A DNA stretch of 18,275 bases from Oscillospiraceae bacterium (GTDB lineage Bacteria > Bacillota > Clostridia > Oscillospirales > JAKOTC01), in NCBI GenBank assembly GCA_035353335.1, contig DAOPZJ010000048.1, positions 2,381 to 20,655 on the forward strand. The letters are read 5' to 3'. The notes under the pieces were generated by a model, which was not told where the DNA came from, ran no database searches, and saw only the letters and a list, made by a program, of their open reading frames with translations. The position numbers and the translations under genes were made by a program. Below, piece by piece: positions 13,475 through 18,275 of this stretch. Each line of letters opens with the position of its first letter. Within the stretch, counting starts at the first letter, position 1.

Positions 13475-15031
13475 ATGAACAGATTAAAACTGATATTCCC
13501 CACCCTCGAAATGGAGTCACAAGCATTGGCATTTCGTCAGGAGTGTTTTGATAACGGCGAAACCGAGATCCAAGGCGACGGCGGGCTCGATCACGCCGAG
13601 AGTTATGCCGGTTGGATTGCAAAAATCAACGACGACCTGATGAACGATAGCAATCCTTATGTCCCCGCATCCCTATATTTTGCCTTCGACGGTGAAAAAT
13701 TGGTAGGCGTCATTCAAATCCGTCACCGGTTGAACGAGGAATTATTGAAATGTAACGGAAACATCGGCTATCATATTCGACCCACCCAACGCAAAAAGGG
13801 TTATGCAACCGAAATGCTCGCATTGGCGCTTGAAAAGTGCAGGGAACTGGGTCTTGAAAAAGTGCTTGTCTCTTGCGACAACGATAACTACGGCTCGGCA
13901 AAAACCATTCAAAAAAACGGCGGTGTTCTCGAAAATGAGGTCACATTGGAAGACGGCGCTGTTGTTCAGCGCTATTGGATTGAAATCCCCAAAAAAGACG
14001 GCATCATCAAGGGCAGACTAAAATTGGTGTTCCCGACTCTCCAAATGGAGCAAAAAGCGCTCGATTACCGTCAGGAGTGCTTCGACGCAGGAGAAGTCGA
14101 AATCAACGGCGACGCAGGACTCGACCACGCCGATAACTACGCCGATTGGATTAAAAGAATTGAATCCGATCTGACGATCAAATATGAAACCAACGCGCTC
14201 GTTCCTGCCACCGAGTATTTCGCTTTTGACGGCGACCGCATGATCGGAACCATTCAAATCCGTCATAAACTGAATGAGTATTTGTTCAATTACGCCGGTC
14301 ACATCGGCTACGAAATCCGCCCCTCGGAGCGCAGAAAGGGCTACGCTGCCGAAATGCTTTCGCTTGCACTGCAAAAGTGCAGGGAACTGGGGCTTGAGCG
14401 CGTGCTGATAACCTGCGTCAAAACCAACATCGGCTCCGCCAAAACCATGATCAAAAACGGCGGTGTACTGGAAAACGAAGTCTTAAAAGACGGCGTATCT
14501 TTTCAAAGGTATTGGATTGAGCTTCCCAAAGCAGATATTCGGCTCATTACAAGCCAACAATTCGACGCTTGCATCAAAGTTATCAATACAAGTTTTTTAA
14601 CTGTTGCAAAACAATTCGGTCTTACAAAAGAAACTGTACCAACCCATTGTGCTTTTTTTGGTGTAGACCGACTAGAAAGCGAATCTGCGCACGGCGACGA
14701 GATGTACGGGCTTTATAAAGCAGATCAAATCATCGGCTTTGTGTCACTCGCGAATAGACCGCTCAATGAAAATGATCCGATTGAAAGGGTGTTTACGATG
14801 AGACACCTGGCTGTTCTGCCCGAATACCGTCATATGGGTTACGGCAAATTACTGATTGACTATATTTGTGTCCGAACTAAAGTGCTCGGCGGTAAAAGGT
14901 TACTCATCCGCATCATTGACAAACACACTGTTTTGAAAAACTGGTATCTCGAATACGGATTCATCCAGACCGAAACGCGTACATTCAATCACCTGCCGTT
15001 CACGGTCTGTTTTATGGAAAAAACCGATTGA
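13475..15031 (+). CDS. Triple-domain GNAT acetyltransferase with internal tandem duplication
   Basis: 518 residues with three GNAT domains. Domains 1 (about 3-172) and 2 (about 181-351) are near-duplicates, sharing RLKLxFPTLxME, RQECFD, GLDHAxxYAxWI, YFAFDG, IQIRHxLNE, IGYxIRP, KKGYA or RKGYA, KCRELGLE, KNGGVLENEV and QRYWIE. They resemble the COG3981-type predicted acetyltransferases. Domain 3 (about 355-518) is a different GNAT with MRHLAVLPEYRHMGYGKLL (442-460) and NWYLEYGF. All three keep the pyrophosphate-binding glycines, so each may be active. A GGAAG ribosome site lies 8 bases before ATG 13475, and the frameshifted phosphoesterase ends 4 bases upstream. thrC follows after 23 bases, so the gene is likely in the threonine operon. 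The substrate is unknown. Confidence 0.88.
   Translation: MNRLKLIFPTLEMESQALAFRQECFDNGETEIQGDGGLDHAESYAGWIAKINDDLMNDSNPYVPASLYFAFDGEKLVGVIQIRHRLNEELLKCNGNIGYHIRPTQRKKGYATEMLALALEKCRELGLEKVLVSCDNDNYGSAKTIQKNGGVLENEVTLEDGAVVQRYWIEIPKKDGIIKGRLKLVFPTLQMEQKALDYRQECFDAGEVEINGDAGLDHADNYADWIKRIESDLTIKYETNALVPATEYFAFDGDRMIGTIQIRHKLNEYLFNYAGHIGYEIRPSERRKGYAAEMLSLALQKCRELGLERVLITCVKTNIGSAKTMIKNGGVLENEVLKDGVSFQRYWIELPKADIRLITSQQFDACIKVINTSFLTVAKQFGLTKETVPTHCAFFGVDRLESESAHGDEMYGLYKADQIIGFVSLANRPLNENDPIERVFTMRHLAVLPEYRHMGYGKLLIDYICVRTKVLGGKRLLIRIIDKHTVLKNWYLEYGFIQTETRTFNHLPFTVCFMEKTD
13481..14527 (+). repeat. In-frame tandem duplication inside the triple GNAT gene
   Basis: Unit 1 (13481-13990) and unit 2 (14015-14527) encode homologous GNAT domains. 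The DNA is still recognisably similar: a 19-base identical block occurs at 13833-13851 and 14373-14391, exactly 540 bases (180 codons) apart. Shorter identical blocks at the same spacing lie around ATTCAAATCCGTCA (about 13713 and 14253) and AAAACGGCGGTGT (about 13913 and 14453). This indicates duplication of one ancestral gene with fusion. Confidence 0.8.
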
Positions 15032-15054
15032 TTAAAGTCAAGGAGTGAATCATT

Positions 15055-16539
15055 ATGGAATTTTGCAGCACAAGAGATAAGAAATTAAATGTGAGCGCAG
15101 CAGTCGCGATCTTATCCGGTCTCGCGCCGGACGGCGGTTTGTTTGTTCCTACTTCGCTTCCGTCGTTTTCGCTTGCCGAGGTCACAGCAATGAGCGAAAT
15201 GGATTACCGCGCCTGCGCTTTAACAGTGCTGCAAAAGTTTCTGCCCGGATTTTCCGCGGATGAACTTTCGTCCTATATCCAAAAGGCCTACGGGGATAAT
15301 TTTGATACCGCTGATCCCGCGCCTCTGCATGACCTCGGCGACAATCTTTATACGCTGGAACTCTTTCACGGCCCTACCTGCGCTTTCAAGGATTTCGCTC
15401 TGCAAATGTTGCCCCATCTGCTGGCCTCCGCAGCGAAAAAGTGCGCAACTAATAAAAAGATTGCCATTCTCACTGCCACCTCGGGTGATACCGGAAAAGC
15501 CGCGATGGAGGGTTATGCAAACGTCCCCGGCACTTGCATCTGCGTGTTTTATCCCAATGGCGGCACCAGCGAAATCCAACGTCTCCAGATGGCAACACAA
15601 AAAGGTGATAACGTCAATGTGCTTGCCGTCAGGGGCAATTTCGACGACACGCAAAATGGGGTCAAGGAAATTTTCTCCGACAAGGCCTTGGAAGAGGAGT
15701 TTTCTCGTAAAGGTATTCTGCTTTCCAGTGCCAATTCCATCAACTGGGGACGCCTTGCCCCGCAAATCGTTTATTACTATTACACCTATTCCCGTTTATT
15801 AAATAATAAAGCTATCCAACCGGGTGAACCCGTCAATTTCTGCGTGCCGACCGGCAACTTCGGCGATATTTTAGCCGGTTATTATGCCAAAAAGAGCGGC
15901 CTGCCGATCAACAAACTTATCTGCGCCTCCAATAAAAACAACATTCTCACCGATTTTATCAACACCGGTGTTTACGATAAAAACCGACCGTTTTACCGGA
16001 CCGACTCACCCTCGATGGATATTCTGATCTCCTCCAACCTCGAGCGTCTGCTGTTCATGCTCTGCAATGACAATGTAAAAGTAAACGGATTTATGGATCA
16101 GTTGAAAGTAACAGGACGTTACGAAATCGGAAAAGAGCTGCTTGCCAAACTGCACAACGAGGGTTTTTGTGCATATTACAGTGTCGAGAATGCCACAGAG
16201 TCCTGCATTGCCGAGATCTGGAACGAAAAGTCCTATCTCTGCGACACGCATACCGCCGTGGGTCTCAACGCTTACCGGCAATATCGAACAACGCAGGGCG
16301 ACCGAACTACGACCGCGGTGCTCTCCACCGCTTCCCCGTTTAAGTTCGCCCCCGCCATTCTGCGCGCGCTCGGGCAAACACCGCCCAAAAGCGGCTTTGG
16401 AGCCGTTGACACGCTGGAGCAGTTCACCGGACTTTCCGCCCCCAAGCGGTTAAAAGAAATCCGGGAATTGCCCGTTCGATTCGATCAAACCATCAGCCGG
16501 TCCGAGATGAAGCAAAAGGTGATCGACTGGCTGAAATAA
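15055..16539 (+). CDS. thrC: Threonine synthase
   Basis: 494 residues, a PLP enzyme converting O-phosphohomoserine to threonine, cytoplasmic. The N-terminus has CSTRD and SGLAPDGGLFVP, as in the long threonine synthases of the E. coli/yeast type. LELFHGPTCAFKDFALQ places the PLP lysine at Lys112. TATSGDTGKAA (141-151) and FCVPTGNFGDILAGYYAKK are the phosphate-binding and glycine-rich loops. An AAGGAG ribosome site precedes ATG 15055 by 9 bases. The next gene, a proposed homoserine kinase, would supply the substrate. Expression is likely controlled by the threonine leader at 12.2 kb, about 2.85 kb upstream, because no promoter or terminator is evident between. Identification is secure. Confidence 0.96.
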   Translation: MEFCSTRDKKLNVSAAVAILSGLAPDGGLFVPTSLPSFSLAEVTAMSEMDYRACALTVLQKFLPGFSADELSSYIQKAYGDNFDTADPAPLHDLGDNLYTLELFHGPTCAFKDFALQMLPHLLASAAKKCATNKKIAILTATSGDTGKAAMEGYANVPGTCICVFYPNGGTSEIQRLQMATQKGDNVNVLAVRGNFDDTQNGVKEIFSDKALEEEFSRKGILLSSANSINWGRLAPQIVYYYYTYSRLLNNKAIQPGEPVNFCVPTGNFGDILAGYYAKKSGLPINKLICASNKNNILTDFINTGVYDKNRPFYRTDSPSMDILISSNLERLLFMLCNDNVKVNGFMDQLKVTGRYEIGKELLAKLHNEGFCAYYSVENATESCIAEIWNEKSYLCDTHTAVGLNAYRQYRTTQGDRTTTAVLSTASPFKFAPAILRALGQTPPKSGFGAVDTLEQFTGLSAPKRLKEIRELPVRFDQTISRSEMKQKVIDWLK

Positions 16540-16560
16540 TTTATAAAGCTGGTTGTCAAA

Positions 16561-17814
16561 ATGAAATATGTTGTATTTTTAGGCGACGGCATGGCCGATA
16601 TCGCCGTACCGGAGCTATCAAACCGCACACCTCTTGAAGCGGCAAAACACCCCGCAATGGATGAACTTGCCCGAAAGGGCATTTTCGGCATGGCAAAAAC
16701 CATCCCCGACGGCATGGAAGCAGGCAGCGATACCGCCAACCTTTCGGTATTCGGCTATGACCCGAAAATCTATTATTCGGGGCGCTCTCCGCTTGAAGCC
16801 GTCAATATGGGCATTGACCTCTCTCCCGAAGACGTCACCTACCGTTGCAACACGGTTACGCTCTCAAAAGCCGCAAAGCTCGAAGACACCGTGATGCTGG
16901 ATTACAGTGCAGGGGAGATTGAAAATGAGGACTCCCACACCATCATCGAGTCTATTGCGCGTCACTTTTCCGATAAAGCAGAACTTTTCGCAGGAATCCG
17001 TTATCGTCACTGCCTTGTGCTTCGAAATGCCGAAACAGGTGCTAAGACATTTGCACCGCATGACATCCACGGTCAAAAGGTAGGAAAATATCTCCCTAAA
17101 GGTGTAAACAGCGATTTATTGCGTGAGATCATGGAATATTCTTTTTTTGAGCTTCCGAAGCATCCGGCCAACATCCGTCGTGTCAAAGAGGGCAAAAAGC
17201 CGGTCTCGGCGGTTTGGCTCTGGGGCGAGGGCAGAAAGCCCCAAATGACCGATTTCAAGGAAAAATTCGGCCTTCAAGGCAGCATCATCTCGGCGGTCGA
17301 TCTGATCCAGGGCATGGGTAAATGCGCAGGACTGCGGGTGCTTCAAGTACCGGGCGTGACCGGTGACAATTCCACCGATTTCGCCGCCAAAGGCCGCGCC
17401 GCAATAGAAGCTTTAAAAACCGACGATTTCGTCTATATCCATGTCGAAGCCCCGGACGAGTGCGGCCATCACGGTCAACCGGCAGAAAAGGTCTGGTCGA
17501 TTGAGCAGATCGATCAAAAAATCGTTAATCCGGTCATGGATTATCTCAAGTTCTGCGGCGAGCCGTTCGGTGTCTTACTGATGCCCGACCACCCGACGCT
17601 GGTCTCCACCACCACACACAGCGCTGAGCCCGTTCCGTTCGCGTTTTACGACAGCCGCAGGGAACTCGATAACGGTTACGATTCCCGTTTCACGGAACCC
17701 TGCGCGCAAAACACCGGCTTTTATCAGGAACACGCCCACGAATTGATGAATCTGATGGTCAATTATGAGGAGATGTCCGCGCTTTCACCCCATAAATATG
17801 TAATCCGATATTGA
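16561..17814 (+). CDS. ApgM-like phosphoglycerate mutase family protein, probable homoserine kinase
   Basis: 417 residues of the alkaline phosphatase superfamily, archaeal-type cofactor-independent phosphoglycerate mutase branch. VVFLGDGMAD (4-13) provides the first metal ligand. EAGSDTANLSVFGYDP contains the likely phospho-acceptor Ser56. YSGRSPLEA, HVEAPDECGHHG, LLMPDHPT and THSAEPVPF hold the remaining metal ligands. Members of this branch found beside threonine genes are annotated as proposed homoserine kinases that replace the GHMP-type ThrB. Its position 21 bases after thrC supports this: it would make O-phosphohomoserine for ThrC. A glycolytic mutase role cannot be excluded from sequence alone. 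No strong ribosome site is seen before ATG 16561, so coupling to thrC translation is plausible. Confidence 0.88.
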   Translation: MKYVVFLGDGMADIAVPELSNRTPLEAAKHPAMDELARKGIFGMAKTIPDGMEAGSDTANLSVFGYDPKIYYSGRSPLEAVNMGIDLSPEDVTYRCNTVTLSKAAKLEDTVMLDYSAGEIENEDSHTIIESIARHFSDKAELFAGIRYRHCLVLRNAETGAKTFAPHDIHGQKVGKYLPKGVNSDLLREIMEYSFFELPKHPANIRRVKEGKKPVSAVWLWGEGRKPQMTDFKEKFGLQGSIISAVDLIQGMGKCAGLRVLQVPGVTGDNSTDFAAKGRAAIEALKTDDFVYIHVEAPDECGHHGQPAEKVWSIEQIDQKIVNPVMDYLKFCGEPFGVLLMPDHPTLVSTTTHSAEPVPFAFYDSRRELDNGYDSRFTEPCAQNTGFYQEHAHELMNLMVNYEEMSALSPHKYVIRY

Positions 17815-17838
17815 CTTTGAGTGAATAAATGTTAAAAT
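17811..17838 (+). promoter_or_regulatory. Promoter for the downstream transporter, overlapping the stop codon of the homoserine kinase gene
   Basis: The -35 is TTGACT (17811-17816), which contains the TGA stop at 17812-17814. The spacer is 16 bases and the -10 is TAAAAT (17833-17838). Both boxes match consensus at five of six positions. The start of transcription would be near 17845, about 67 bases before the preferred transporter start. Confidence 0.6.
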
Positions 17839-17873
17839 GCAGCAAGCAGATTCTTCATTCACCTGCTGCTTTT
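17834..17873 (+). terminator. Likely intrinsic terminator of the threonine operon
   Basis: AAAA-GCAGCA (17834-17837 and 17839-17844, one T bulged at 17838) pairs with TGCTGC-TTTT (17864-17873) around a 19-base loop, followed by further T-rich sequence up to about 17886. An alternative AGCAG/CTGCT stem (17845-17849 with 17863-17867) competes. The hairpin overlaps the -10 and start site of the next promoter, so a transcript starting there lacks the 5' arm and escapes termination. Confidence 0.5.
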
Positions 17874-17911
17874 ACGCTTCTTTTTTAAAAATGTGGAGAA
17901 TCGATATAAAG

Positions 17912-18275
17912 ATGGACATAACCCAAAATCAGAAACCTCATTGGATTGTAAAATTCCTCAAAAATAACGCAATGATGCTGATCGCCGTATTAACGGCGGT
18001 GATCTCGGCTTTTTTCGTCAAACCCGACAGCGCCTATCTCGGTTATTTCGATTTCAAAACACTCACCTGTCTTTTTTGCGTGCTTGCAGTCGTCTGTGCC
18101 TTTAAAAATATCGCCTTCTTCGAATTGCTGGCGGCACAGATTGTCAAACGTTGCAAAAATACCCGCACAACGGTGCTGGTGCTCGTCTATATCACTTTTT
18201 TCAGCTCAATGCTCATCACTAACGACACGGCTTTACTGACGTTTTTGCCGCTCGCCTACACAACTCTGAAACGCA
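17912..18275 (+). CDS. ArsB/NhaD/citrate-type ion transporter (SLC13-like permease), C-terminus cut by window edge
   Basis: The first 121 residues of a membrane transporter. Hydrophobic segments lie at about 20-36, 50-65 and 87-102. YFDFKTLTCLFCVLAVV and TFFSSMLITNDTALLTFLPLA (95-115) are typical of the ArsB/NhaD ion transporter superfamily; the TND motif sits in the first conserved re-entrant/helix region. The frame also has an ATG at 17891, but ATG 17912 is preferred because a GGAG (17895-17898) lies upstream of it and nothing lies before 17891. The spacing is rather long at 13 bases. It probably has its own promoter. The substrate (dicarboxylate, arsenite or sodium/proton exchange) is undetermined. 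The gene continues past the right edge. Confidence 0.8.
   Translation, partial: MDITQNQKPHWIVKFLKNNAMMLIAVLTAVISAFFVKPDSAYLGYFDFKTLTCLFCVLAVVCAFKNIAFFELLAAQIVKRCKNTRTTVLVLVYITFFSSMLITNDTALLTFLPLAYTTLKR

Noticed and set aside
15220..15765. 181-codon open frame antisense to thrC
   Set aside because: It lies wholly inside the secure thrC gene in the opposite strand, has no ribosome site or recognisable motif, and is a by-product of thrC codon use.
1..18275. tRNA, rRNA, CRISPR array, insertion sequence or phage genes
   Set aside because: No spaced direct repeats, transposase or integrase motifs, inverted terminal repeats or tRNA-like stretches were recognised on either strand while reading the window.

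Overview
The window looks like a chromosomal segment from an anaerobic Bacillota bacterium, most likely a Clostridia/Oscillospirales-type gut or rumen organism. This is inferred from several things. There is a glycyl radical enzyme with its activase, clostridial-type ferredoxin and DUF1848 genes, and an ApgM-like homoserine kinase beside threonine synthase. Promoters are good matches to the vegetative TTGACA/TATAAT consensus, Shine-Dalgarno sites are strong, and genes are tightly packed with ATGA overlaps. No rRNA, tRNA, insertion sequence, phage gene or CRISPR array was seen.

Layout: two oppositely oriented blocks diverge from an intergenic region at about 12.02-12.20 kb. Everything to the left is on the minus strand. 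In transcription order it starts with a strong promoter (12073-12101), a uroporphyrinogen-decarboxylase-superfamily protein, a SAM methyltransferase, an MBOAT O-acyltransferase (AlgI/DltB type) and its SGNH-like partner. After a gap of about 150 bp with a possible terminator come a small 2[4Fe-4S] ferredoxin, a GNAT-DUF402 fusion, a P-loop kinase, a MazG-like pyrophosphohydrolase, a GNAT, a DUF1848 radical-SAM-like protein, a tandem GNAT and a ParB-like small protein. The ParB-like gene appears to start at a non-standard codon. A second promoter (2615-2643) then drives a glycyl radical enzyme of unknown substrate and its activating enzyme, which runs off the left edge.

To the right, on the plus strand, a strong promoter (12140-12169) is followed by an unannotated 39-codon ORF with 13 threonine codons, then an intrinsic terminator, then a GNAT gene, a frameshifted 2H-phosphoesterase, a triple-domain GNAT, threonine synthase (thrC) and a phosphoglycerate-mutase-like homoserine kinase. 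This reads as ribosome-mediated transcription attenuation by threonine supply controlling a threonine operon, an architecture best known from the enterobacterial thrL leader. Three acetyltransferase/phosphoesterase genes sit between the attenuator and thrC, so they should be co-regulated with threonine synthesis. The window ends in a partial ArsB/NhaD-type transporter gene with its own promoter.

The most notable points are the threonine leader/attenuator, eight GNAT domains in five genes, the GNAT-DUF402 fusion in a nucleotide-handling cluster, the probable AUC start codon, the short glycyl radical enzyme with a TCVE active site, and the frameshift in an A5 run.
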